A stretch of 64,000 nucleotides of DNA from Cellulomonas soli (GTDB taxonomy: Bacteria; Actinomycetota; Actinomycetes; Actinomycetales; Cellulomonadaceae): NCBI RefSeq assembly GCF_013409305.1, contig NZ_JACBZJ010000001.1:496001-560000 (forward strand). The letters run 5' to 3'. Position numbers and translations under genes: made by a program. Below are positions 43,446-51,374 of this stretch, one piece after another. Under the pieces are notes generated by a model. It saw only the letters and a program-made list of their open reading frames with translations. It made no database searches and was not told the origin of the DNA. Position 1 is the stretch's first letter; each line of letters opens with the position of its first letter.

Positions 43446-43476
43446 CGACCGGCCCGGGGCTCTCCCGGGCCGGTCG
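43446..43476 (+). terminator. Strong hairpin between iniB-like and iniA-like genes
   Basis: A perfect 13-bp stem, CGACCGGCCCGGG (43446-43458) with its complement (43464-43476) and a five-base loop GCTCT, starts 12 bases after the iniB-like stop and ends 43 bases before the next start. It may act as a partial terminator or protect the 3' end of iniB mRNA, giving more IniB than GTPase. Confidence 0.7.
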
Positions 43477-43519
43477 AGTTCGCGTCCCGCAGCGTGCGGG
43501 GCGATCGTGAGGAGCTGCC

Positions 43520-45355
43520 GTGCTGCCGATGATGGATCTGCTCGACCGTGCCGAGGCGCTGTCCCGCGACGCCGACCGGTCCGACCTGCTCGACCGCCTG
43601 CGGCAGGCGCGTCGACGGCTGCAGGACCCGCACGTGCGGGTGCTCGTCGTCGGCGAGCTCAAGCAGGGCAAGAGCCAGCTGGTCAACGCGCTGGTGAACG
43701 CCCCCGTGTGCCCCGTGGACGACGACGTCGCGACGTCGGTGACCACGGTCGTGGGCTGGTCGGCCGCGCCGACGGCCGTGCTCATCGGGCTGCCCACCGC
43801 GCCCGACGGCACCCCCGACCCGGACCCCACGCACCTGCGCCGCACCGTCGTGCCCGTCGAGGCGCACGCCCGGCACGTCGCGGAGCGCCGCGCGCCCGAC
43901 GGGTCCCCCGTCGACTGCTCCGAGGTCGGCCTGCCCCGGCACGTGCTGGCCGGCGGTCTCGTGCTCGTCGACACACCCGGCGTGGGCGGCATCGGCTCGG
44001 CGGACGGCGCGGCGACCATGTCCGCGCTCCCCTCGGCCGACGCGGTCCTGCTCGTCTCGGACGCCGGCCAGGAGTACTCGGCACCCGAGATCGAGTTCCT
44101 GCAGCAGGCGCTCGCGGTGTGCCCGAACGTCGCCTGCGTGCTGACCAAGACGGACCTGTACCCGCACTGGCGGGCCGTGGCCGAGCTCGACCGCCGCCAC
44201 CTGCAGCAGGCGGGTGTGCGCGCCCGTCTGATCCCGGTGTCCTCGACGTTGCGGCTGCTCGCCGCGCGCCGCCAGGACCGCGGCCTGCACGACGAGTCGG
44301 GGTTCCCCGAGCTGGTGCGCTACCTGCGCGACGAGGTCGTCGACAACGCCGGGGTGCTGGCGCGACGCTCGGTCGCGCACGACGTGCTGACCGTGACCGA
44401 CCACCTGCTGATGGCCGGTCGCGCCCGGCTGGCGGCCCTCGAGGACCCCGCCGGCGGGGCGACCCTCATCGCCGGCCTGCAGACCGGCCGGCAGAACGCC
44501 GGCGACCTGCGCCGGCGCAGCGCCCGCTGGCAGCAGCTGCTGCAGGACGGCGTGACCGACCTGAGCGCCGACATCGAGTACGACCTGCGGGACCGGTTGC
44601 GTCGCATCGGCCGCGAGGCGGAGGAGGCGATCGACGGCGGCGACCCGGGCGCGGTGTGGGACGAGTTCGACGAGTGGCTCTCCCAGCGGGTGCGGGCCAC
44701 GGTCGCGGCGAACTTCGTGTGGGCGCACGAGCGGGCGCAGTGGCTGGCCGCGCACGTCGCGGCGCAGTTCGACGCGTCCGACGTCGAGCTGCCCGAGCTG
44801 CTGGGCGGCGACGACAGCGAGGCCCTGGACCTGGTCGCCCAGCTCGAGCGCGTGAAGCTGGAGCCGGTCTCTCGCGGGCAGGCGGCGCTCATCGCCCTGC
44901 GCGGCTCGTACGGCGGCGTGCTCATGTTCGGCATGGTCACCGCGATCGCGCTCGGCATGTCGATCGTCAACCCGATCTCGGTGGGCGTCGGCGTGATCCT
45001 GGGCGGTCGCGCGTACCGCGAGGACAAGGCCAACCGTGTGCGTCGCCGTCAGGCGGAGGCCAAGGGCGCGGTGAAGCGGCACCTCGACGACGTGGCCTTC
45101 CAGGTGGGCAAGGACTCCAAGGACCGGCTGCGCCGGCTGCAACGCGTCCTCCGTGACCACTTCACGACGCGCGCCGACGAGCTCGTGCGCTCGCTCGACG
45201 AGTCGATCCGTTCCGCACGTGAGGCGACGCGCACGGGTGCGCAGGACCGACCGGGCACGCTCGGCGCGCTGCGCGAGCAGGTCGCCGACCTCGAACGGTT
45301 GCGCGCCGACGCCCAGCGGTACGCACTGCCCGCCCTCGAGGCGGTGCCGGCGTGA
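43520..45355 (+). CDS. iniA: IniA-like dynamin-family GTPase
   Basis: A 611-residue bacterial dynamin-like protein. The P-loop GELKQGKS is at residues 45-52, switch II DTPGVGG begins at residue 151, and the guanine-specificity motif TKTD is at residues 209-212. The helical stalk follows. A hydrophobic stretch near residues 456-505 (YGGVLMFGMVTAIALGMSIV) is the likely membrane-binding or membrane-inserting tip. GAGGAG precedes the GTG. Its stop overlaps the start of the next GTPase gene by GTGA, so the two are coupled and may form a heteromeric complex. Mycobacterial IniA is a membrane-remodelling dynamin induced by cell-wall stress. Confidence 0.88.
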   Translation: MLPMMDLLDRAEALSRDADRSDLLDRLRQARRRLQDPHVRVLVVGELKQGKSQLVNALVNAPVCPVDDDVATSVTTVVGWSAAPTAVLIGLPTAPDGTPDPDPTHLRRTVVPVEAHARHVAERRAPDGSPVDCSEVGLPRHVLAGGLVLVDTPGVGGIGSADGAATMSALPSADAVLLVSDAGQEYSAPEIEFLQQALAVCPNVACVLTKTDLYPHWRAVAELDRRHLQQAGVRARLIPVSSTLRLLAARRQDRGLHDESGFPELVRYLRDEVVDNAGVLARRSVAHDVLTVTDHLLMAGRARLAALEDPAGGATLIAGLQTGRQNAGDLRRRSARWQQLLQDGVTDLSADIEYDLRDRLRRIGREAEEAIDGGDPGAVWDEFDEWLSQRVRATVAANFVWAHERAQWLAAHVAAQFDASDVELPELLGGDDSEALDLVAQLERVKLEPVSRGQAALIALRGSYGGVLMFGMVTAIALGMSIVNPISVGVGVILGGRAYREDKANRVRRRQAEAKGAVKRHLDDVAFQVGKDSKDRLRRLQRVLRDHFTTRADELVRSLDESIRSAREATRTGAQDRPGTLGALREQVADLERLRADAQRYALPALEAVPA

Positions 45356-46671
45356 GCGGCGAGGACGCCCTGACCCGCGCCATGGGGCGCCGGCGCCGGG
45401 CCCCGGAACCTGAGCGCCCCGACGGGCCGCCGCACCCGACCGTCCGACGGGCCGGCGCCCTGCTGCAGGCGGCCGCCGAGGCCTACGCCGACGACGACGC
45501 CGTCGGGTCGGCGTTGCGGGACCTGCTCGGTCCGCTGGGGCAGCCGCTGACCGTGGGCCTGGCGGGCCGGATCAAGTCGGGCAAGTCGACGCTGCTCAAC
45601 GCCCTGGTCGGTGCCCGGGTGGCCGCCTCGGATGCGACCGAGTGCACGCAGGCGATCACCTGGTACCGGTACGGGCAGGTGCCGCACGTCGAGGTCCACC
45701 CGCGCACGGGCCACGCCTGGCAGAGCACGGCGATGGTGGGGCGCAGCGGGCTGGAGATCGACCTGCGCGGCGCCCGGGCGGACGAGATCGACCATGTGGA
45801 CGTCGCCTGGCCTGCGCCCGCCCTGCGCGCGCTGACCCTGGTCGACACCCCGGGGCTCGACTCGCTGTCCGGTCTGGCCTCGCGCCGGTCGCACGAGTTC
45901 CTGGTCGCGGGCGCACCGACGTCGGAGATCGACGTGGTCGTGTACCTGCTGCGTCAGGTGCGGCGCTCGGACGTGCGCTACCTGGGGGACCTTGCGCGGC
46001 TGCGCGGGTCGGGGGCGGCGGGCAGCACGATCGCCGTCGTGGCCCGGGCCGACGAGGTCGGTGCCGGTCGTATCGACGCCCTGGTCTCCGCAGAGCGGCT
46101 CGCCCGACGGCACCGGGAGGACCCGGACCTGACCTCCGTGTGCAGCACCGCGCTGCCGGTGGCCGGCCTGCTCGCCGAGACGGGTCAGACCCTGCAGGCG
46201 GCCGAGGCGGCCGACCTGTGCACGTTGGCGTCCTTGGACCGTCAGGTCGTCGAGGAGCTCCTGCTGTCGGTGGACCGGTTCCGGCGTCCCTCGCTGTCCG
46301 TCCCGGTGACCGCCGACGCGCGTGCGGCGCTGCTGGACCGCCTCGGCATGTTCGGGGTGCGGACCTGCCTGGCGCTGCTGCGCGGCAACCCGATGGACGC
46401 GCCCGCGCTGGCGGACGAGCTCACGCGGCGCAGCGGTGTGGAGGAGCTGCGGCGGTCGCTCGACGTGGCGGTCGAACGACGCGAACGGCGATCGGCGCGA
46501 GACGCGCTGGTCCGGATGCTCGACCTCGTCCAGGACGAGGACCGGCTGCCCGACGTGGTGCGCGCCGCGCGTGACCTGCTGAGCTCGGCCCGGACCGACC
46601 CCGAGGAGCCGACCGCGGGCGGCGACCTGTCCGCGCCTGCGGCGGTCAGCGCCGTCGACGCACGTCCTTGA
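45352..46671 (+). CDS. iniC: IniC-like dynamin-family GTPase
   Basis: A 439-residue dynamin-like GTPase. The P-loop GRIKSGKS is at residues 72-79, DTPGLDS begins at residue 165, and the base-recognition motif appears as ARADE instead of the usual N/TKxD. No obvious membrane segment is present, and the helical part is short. This matches the smaller IniC partner of mycobacterial IniA. Translation is coupled to iniA by a four-base overlap. Its 3' end overlaps the convergent membrane-protein gene by 26 bases. Confidence 0.88.
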   Translation: MSGEDALTRAMGRRRRAPEPERPDGPPHPTVRRAGALLQAAAEAYADDDAVGSALRDLLGPLGQPLTVGLAGRIKSGKSTLLNALVGARVAASDATECTQAITWYRYGQVPHVEVHPRTGHAWQSTAMVGRSGLEIDLRGARADEIDHVDVAWPAPALRALTLVDTPGLDSLSGLASRRSHEFLVAGAPTSEIDVVVYLLRQVRRSDVRYLGDLARLRGSGAAGSTIAVVARADEVGAGRIDALVSAERLARRHREDPDLTSVCSTALPVAGLLAETGQTLQAAEAADLCTLASLDRQVVEELLLSVDRFRRPSLSVPVTADARAALLDRLGMFGVRTCLALLRGNPMDAPALADELTRRSGVEELRRSLDVAVERRERRSARDALVRMLDLVQDEDRLPDVVRAARDLLSSARTDPEEPTAGGDLSAPAAVSAVDARP

Positions 46672-47290
46672 ACCAGCGTCCCGCGGAACGTGTGGCCAGG
46701 AACAGCGAGCCGAGCAGCGCGAGGCTGGCCTGCGCGACCAGCGCGATCCGGTTGAGGTCCCGCACGGGCATGACGTCCGGGTCGGCGATGACGTCCTGCA
46801 GCAGGAGCACCGCCCCGGCGCCGAGCACGCCGAGCACGATCAGCGCCCATCGCGCTCCCCCGTGCGCGCCTGCCGTGCGCACCACGAGCACGAGGTGCAC
46901 CAGCCACACGAGGGCAAGCCCGCCGACGACGACCCACACGAGGACGCTCGCGGCGTCCTGCGCGGTGCCGAGGGTGGTCGACGGGTCGGCTGCGACGACC
47001 TCCTGGGCGAACTGGTCGCGCAGCGCAGGCTGCGAGCGCACGATCGACCCGGCAGCGAGCAGCCCGACCGCGAGGCTGCCGACCCACAGGCTCAGGCCTG
47101 TCGACACCGTCGGTGGGCTGGGCGGCGGTGCCTTCGTCGCAACGAACCGTTCACCCCCGAGCTCCGGTCGGGGCGGCGACGTCTGCGGGGACGTCTGCGC
47201 GGTCGCGTCGACCGTCGGCTCGTCGACGCCCTCGGCGGGGGCGGGAGACGCCTCGCGACCCTCGGGCTCGCGCTCGGTCGCCGGTGACAT
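46646..47290 (-). CDS. Four-helix hypothetical membrane protein
   Basis: A 214-residue protein. The first 65 residues are Pro/Glu-rich and cytoplasmic. Four helices follow (about residues 68-85, 115-138, 147-165 and 182-197), with the basic end GRWFKDVRRRR. It converges with and overlaps iniC. The ATG at 47290 has GAGG close upstream; a GTG at 47299 is possible. The family is not recognised. Confidence 0.7.
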   Translation of the reverse strand: MSPATEREPEGREASPAPAEGVDEPTVDATAQTSPQTSPPRPELGGERFVATKAPPPSPPTVSTGLSLWVGSLAVGLLAAGSIVRSQPALRDQFAQEVVAADPSTTLGTAQDAASVLVWVVVGGLALVWLVHLVLVVRTAGAHGGARWALIVLGVLGAGAVLLLQDVIADPDVMPVRDLNRIALVAQASLALLGSLFLATRSAGRWFKDVRRRR

Positions 47291-47347
47291 GCGCCTCACG
47301 CTAGCCGCAGGCCTGCGGACCCGCGTGCCGACGACCTCGGCGTCGAC

Positions 47348-48076
47348 TCAGCCCTCCCGGACCTGGCCCGACCCGTCCACGTCCGAGGTCACGGTGGCGC
47401 CCCCGGCATGCGTCACCGAGCCGCTGCCCGAGATCCGCACCCCGAGAGTCCCGCTCGCGGTCACCTCGACGTCGCCCGAACCCTCGACCGAGACGGTGGC
47501 GTCCTGGGTGTCGAGCGAGCGCGCCCGGTAGTCGCCCGAGCCCTCGATCCGCACGGCCTGCCCGGTTGCACGGCCGGTCAGGCCGATCGCGCCCGACCCC
47601 TCGATCGTCACGGTGACCACGTCCACGTCGACCCCGCGCACGTCGACGTCGCCCGAGCCGTCCACCTGCACGTCGAGCCGCTCGCCGGTCGCGGCGTCGG
47701 CCGTGACGTCACCGGAGCCCTCGACGACGACCTGCTCGAGGTCGCCGACCACGAGGTGGTAGCTGATCGTGCCCGTGGCCGCGCCGAGGTGGGAGCTGCG
47801 GACGCCGAGCTCCAGCGCGCCGTCGGCCGTGTCGCTCGTCAGGTACGGCAGCGCGTCCTTCGCGGCGGTCACGGTGAGCCGCGGGGTGTCCCCCTGCTCG
47901 ATGGTCAGGTCGCCGGACGTCGTCAGCCGCACGGAGGTCACGTCCCCCACGTCCCGCTGCTCGGTCGTCTGCGGTCCGCTCGGCACGTCGCAGCCGGTGA
48001 GCACGGCGGCACCGGCCACCAGGGCGAGGACCAGGCCTGCGACGACGACGGGCGGACGGGTGCGACGGGCGGTCAT
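47348..48076 (-). CDS. Head-GIN-domain (DUF2807) adhesin-like lipoprotein
   Basis: A 242-residue protein with a lipoprotein signal (VLTGC, residue about 26). The rest is a right-handed beta-helix-like head-GIN domain with recurring VEGSGDV, VDGSGDV, IEGSGAI and ISGSGSV turns. GAGGA precedes the ATG at 48076. Such proteins are surface-exposed and of unknown role, often near envelope-stress systems. The TetR gene behind it is read in the same direction, but the 169-base gap suggests separate control. Confidence 0.85.
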   Translation of the reverse strand: MTARRTRPPVVVAGLVLALVAGAAVLTGCDVPSGPQTTEQRDVGDVTSVRLTTSGDLTIEQGDTPRLTVTAAKDALPYLTSDTADGALELGVRSSHLGAATGTISYHLVVGDLEQVVVEGSGDVTADAATGERLDVQVDGSGDVDVRGVDVDVVTVTIEGSGAIGLTGRATGQAVRIEGSGDYRARSLDTQDATVSVEGSGDVEVTASGTLGVRISGSGSVTHAGGATVTSDVDGSGQVREG

Positions 48077-48245
48077 GGGGTCCTCATCGGAACGGGGCGG
48101 GATCAACGGGCGGGGCGAACGGGCAGGGTGCTGCGCGCGGACCGTCCCGCGCCTCGACCACCTTGGCACCGGCCGCGCGCCGACGGCATGGGGTGAACCC
48201 CTGACCTGCCCCTGAGTCGTCCCCGAGACGGTGCGCGCCGCCGGG

Positions 48246-48833
48246 TCAGCAGGCAGCGGCGGCGAGCCCCGCGTCGATGAAGGCGAGCGTGCCCGCGGTC
48301 GTCTCGTCCAGGTCACGCCCGTGGTCGACGAGCTGGACGGCTGCCGAGATCGCCCCGAAGACGAGCCCGGTGACCAGCGTCGTGTCGCGCACCCCGAGCT
48401 CCTCGACCGCTGCCCGGAGCGGGGCGAGCAGCGCGTCGTGCAGCTCGCGCACGCGGTCGGTGCACTCGGGCGGGAGGCCGGTGAGGGTGAGCTGGTGGAA
48501 CGGGCCGTGGTCCCGTGCGGCCAGGCGCAGCCCGACCTGCACGTAGGCGTGGATGCGCGAGCGGGGGTCGCCGCCGGGGGCGTCGGCGACGGCGTCCGCG
48601 AGGGCGTCGTTCGCGTCGACGAAGGTCGCCTCGACCGCGGCGGCCAGCAGGGCTCCCGTCGACGGGAAGTACTGGTAGACGCTCGTGCGGGCCAGGCCGG
48701 AACGGCCGGCGACGGCCGCGGGCGTGACGGCCGAGGCGCCCGCGGATCCCAGCAGGTCGCGCGCGGCCGAGACGATCGCGCGGCGGCGCATCACGTGGTG
48801 CTCGGCCACCGTCGGGGCGTCGATTCGAGGCAT
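48246..48833 (-). CDS. TetR-family transcriptional regulator
   Basis: A 195-residue TetR regulator with AAVAGRSGLARTSVYQYFPS as the helix-turn-helix. GACAAT (48840-48845, read on the minus strand) ends six bases before the ATG and no ribosome site is visible, so it is probably leaderless. It is divergent from the DHA2 efflux gene, and a clear inverted repeat lies between them. The likely role is repression of that pump in the absence of a drug. Confidence 0.9.
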   Translation of the reverse strand: MPRIDAPTVAEHHVMRRRAIVSAARDLLGSAGASAVTPAAVAGRSGLARTSVYQYFPSTGALLAAAVEATFVDANDALADAVADAPGGDPRSRIHAYVQVGLRLAARDHGPFHQLTLTGLPPECTDRVRELHDALLAPLRAAVEELGVRDTTLVTGLVFGAISAAVQLVDHGRDLDETTAGTLAFIDAGLAAAAC

Positions 48834-48870
48834 CGGGCCATTGTCACGCACGCGTGGCCGCCTCACCAGT

Positions 48871-48904
48871 TCCCGACACCCGCGTCGGGATGTTACCGTC
48901 GGGA
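48871..48904. promoter_or_regulatory. Operator-like repeats between TetR and DHA2 efflux genes
   Basis: TCCCGAC-N6-GTCGGGA (48871-48890) is a perfect 20-base dyad, and GTCGGGA is repeated at 48898-48904. It lies near the expected -35 region of the TetR promoter and upstream of the pump gene. Confidence 0.6.
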
Positions 48905-48957
48905 GTGTCGGGTCCCATCCCGCACCGAACCGCTCTGCGCCACGCAGGAGGAGCACC

Positions 48958-50568
48958 ATGACCACTGAGGTATCGATCCCGCGCCGCCACTGGCTCGCGA
49001 TGGGAACCCTCGCCCTCGGGGTCTCGCTCGTGATCATGGACGCCACGATCGTCAACGTCGCGCTCCCGGTGGTCATCGAGGACCTCGGGCTCGACTCGTC
49101 GGGCGCGCAGTGGATGAACGCCATCTACTCGCTCGTCTTCGCCTCGCTCATGCTCACCGTCGGCCGGGTCGGCGACCTCTACGGCCGCAAGCGCCTGTTC
49201 GCGGTCGGGCTCGCCGTCTTCATGGCGGCGAGCCTCGTCGCAGGCGCCTCGACCAGCCCCGCGATGCTCATCGGCTCCCGCCTCGTGCAGGGCGTCGGCG
49301 CGGCGATGGTGCTGCCGAGCACGCTCTCGACCCTCAACGCGATGTTCCAGGGGCGCGAGCGCGGCATCGCCTTCGCGATCTGGGGCTCGACCATCGGGGG
49401 CATGGCCGCCGTCGGCCCGCTCGTCGGCGGGTGGCTCGCCACCGACGTGAGCTGGCGCTGGGCGTTCTGGCTCAACATCCCCTTCGGACTGCTCGCGCTC
49501 GTCGGGATCCGCCGGTACATCGACGAGACCCGCGACACGACGCTGCGCCGCGGCACCGACGTGCCCGGCGTGCTCCTGTCGACCCTCGGGCTGGCCGGGA
49601 TCGTGTTCGGCCTGATCGAGGGCGCCTACTTCGGCTGGTGGCTGCGTCCCTCCGGAGCGCCCTCCCCCGTGCCGTTCGCCCTGCTCGGCGGCGCGGCGCT
49701 GCTCGCAGCCTTCGTCGTCGTCGAGCAGCGGCGCGTGCTCGCGGACAAGGTCGCGCTCGTCGACCTCGGCCTGCTGCGGCTGCGCTCGTTCCGCTTCGGC
49801 ATCATCGCCGCGCTGATCGTGTCCCTCGGCGAGTTCGGCCTGCTGTTCACGTTGCCGCTGCTCCTGCAGGGCGCGCTCGGCTACACCGCGCTCGGCACCG
49901 GCTTCCTCGTCCTGTGGCTCGCCGTCGGCACGTTCCTCGTCTCCGGGGCGACCCCGCAGCTCACCGCCCGGATCGGTCAGCGCTCCGTGGTCCGCATCGG
50001 CCTCGGGCTCGAAGCCGTCGCCATCGCCGGCCTCGCCCTCACGCTCAGCACCACCGTGCCGGGCGCCGCCATCGCCGCCTGGCTGTTCCTCTACGGCATC
50101 GGTGTCGGCATGGCGACCGCCCAGCTGACCAGCGTCATCCTCGTCGAGGTGCCGCTCGCCGAGAGCGGCCAGGCCTCCGGCTTCCAGACGACCGTCCGTC
50201 AGCTCGGGTCCGCCCTGGGCGTCGCCCTGCTCGGCGGCTTGCTCGTGGCCACGATGACCTCCCAGACCACCGCCCGGCTCGCCGACTCCGACCTGACGCC
50301 CGCCCAGCGCGAGCAGGTCGTCGCGATCGTCCACGGGACCGCGGGCGCGGGCATCCCGTCGCTCGCCGCCGACCCCGCGACCGCCGCCGCGGCGGCCGAC
50401 GCCGAGGCGGCCCTCGTCCACGCGAGCAAGGTCACCACCGGGATCGCCGCGGGCGTCCTCGTCGTCGGGCTCGCGTCGACGCTCGCGATCCCGGCCCTGC
50501 CCACCGGGTCCGCGCCCACCCCGCGGACCCCGCGCGCACGCCGCCGGGTCGGCGCGTCCGAGGCGTAG
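48958..50568 (+). CDS. DHA2-type (EmrB/QacA) MFS drug transporter
   Basis: A 536-residue proton antiporter with about 14 helices. MDATIVNVALPVV in helix 1 and GRVGDLYGRKRLF in the first inner loop are the DHA2 signatures, and RLVQGVGAAMVLPSTLS is motif C-like. GGAGGAG precedes the ATG. The divergent TetR protein probably controls it. A CGG-rich repeat tract follows the gene. Confidence 0.92.
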   Translation: MTTEVSIPRRHWLAMGTLALGVSLVIMDATIVNVALPVVIEDLGLDSSGAQWMNAIYSLVFASLMLTVGRVGDLYGRKRLFAVGLAVFMAASLVAGASTSPAMLIGSRLVQGVGAAMVLPSTLSTLNAMFQGRERGIAFAIWGSTIGGMAAVGPLVGGWLATDVSWRWAFWLNIPFGLLALVGIRRYIDETRDTTLRRGTDVPGVLLSTLGLAGIVFGLIEGAYFGWWLRPSGAPSPVPFALLGGAALLAAFVVVEQRRVLADKVALVDLGLLRLRSFRFGIIAALIVSLGEFGLLFTLPLLLQGALGYTALGTGFLVLWLAVGTFLVSGATPQLTARIGQRSVVRIGLGLEAVAIAGLALTLSTTVPGAAIAAWLFLYGIGVGMATAQLTSVILVEVPLAESGQASGFQTTVRQLGSALGVALLGGLLVATMTSQTTARLADSDLTPAQREQVVAIVHGTAGAGIPSLAADPATAAAAADAEAALVHASKVTTGIAAGVLVVGLASTLAIPALPTGSAPTPRTPRARRRVGASEA

Positions 50569-50628
50569 ACCGCCGTCGGGGCCGCGACGACCGCACGAGC
50601 GGCACCGGCCCGGGACCGTCGCACCGCT

Positions 50629-50680
50629 CGGTCGGACGGACGGACGGACGGTCGGTCGGACGGTCGGTCGGACGGACGGG
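50629..50680 (+). repeat. Tetranucleotide (CGGA/CGGT) tract
   Basis: Thirteen consecutive four-base units of CGGA or CGGT, the last CGGG, lie in the non-coding gap between the efflux gene and the next membrane protein gene. Such tracts are slippage-prone. Confidence 0.9.
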
Positions 50681-50786
50681 CGACACCGCGGCGACGCCGG
50701 ACCGCCACCTGCCGTCCACGACCGGGTGGCACCCTCGCAGCGGGGCGCCCGACGGGCCGCACGCCCCGCGCCGACGAGAAGGAGCC

Positions 50787-51344
50787 ATGGCCACGATCAG
50801 CGCGCCTCGGGGTCGGACCCGACGCCGAGGCACCGGGATGGTGCTGCTCGTCCGGCTCGTCCTCACGGTGCTCGTCGCGGCACCGTTCGTCGCCCTGGCC
50901 CTGCTGGGTGTGGACGACTGGCACCACGTGGGTCCGCAGGCAGTCGACGGTGTGTCCACCAGCACGCGCTGCCGGTACAGCGACCTCGGCGAACCCACCG
51001 CGTGCTTCGGCGACTTCACCTCCGACGACGGCACCCTGACCCTGCACGGCGTGGAGATCCGGCTGGAACGAGAGCTCCCGCACACGGGTCCCGCGACGGC
51101 CGCGCCTGCCGGCGGGTCGTGGGTGGCGCTCGGCGCGGGTGGTGGGCGCATGGTGCCGTTGCTCGTCCAGCAGGCCGGGACCGTCTCGCTGGTGTGGTTC
51201 ATCGCCTACGGCCTGACCATCATGGGTCTGATCTGGCTGATGGTCCTCTGGACGGCCCGCCAGGTCGGCAGAGCCTTCGCCCTGGCCGCAGGTCCAGCAG
51301 GTCCCGCAGGCGCCGCACGCGATCCTCGGGTGACCGGGGCGTGA
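50787..51344 (+). CDS. Hypothetical two-helix membrane protein
   Basis: A 185-residue protein. A basic N-terminus precedes helix 1 (residues 20-41). An outer domain holds two Cys (TRCRYSD, TACFGDF) and a second helix follows at about residues 133-155. A Gly/Ala/Pro-rich tail ends it. GAAGGAG precedes the ATG. No family is recognised. Confidence 0.75.
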   Translation: MATISAPRGRTRRRGTGMVLLVRLVLTVLVAAPFVALALLGVDDWHHVGPQAVDGVSTSTRCRYSDLGEPTACFGDFTSDDGTLTLHGVEIRLERELPHTGPATAAPAGGSWVALGAGGGRMVPLLVQQAGTVSLVWFIAYGLTIMGLIWLMVLWTARQVGRAFALAAGPAGPAGAARDPRVTGA

Positions 51345-51374
51345 ACTTCCCCCGACGACTCGTCGAACACGCTG

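Noticed and set aside
42971..45160. Minus-strand open frame opposite iniB/iniA with long Glu-Leu-Ser repeats
   Set aside because: The repeats are the antisense reading of the DNS-coding tract; no start site or domain supports a gene.
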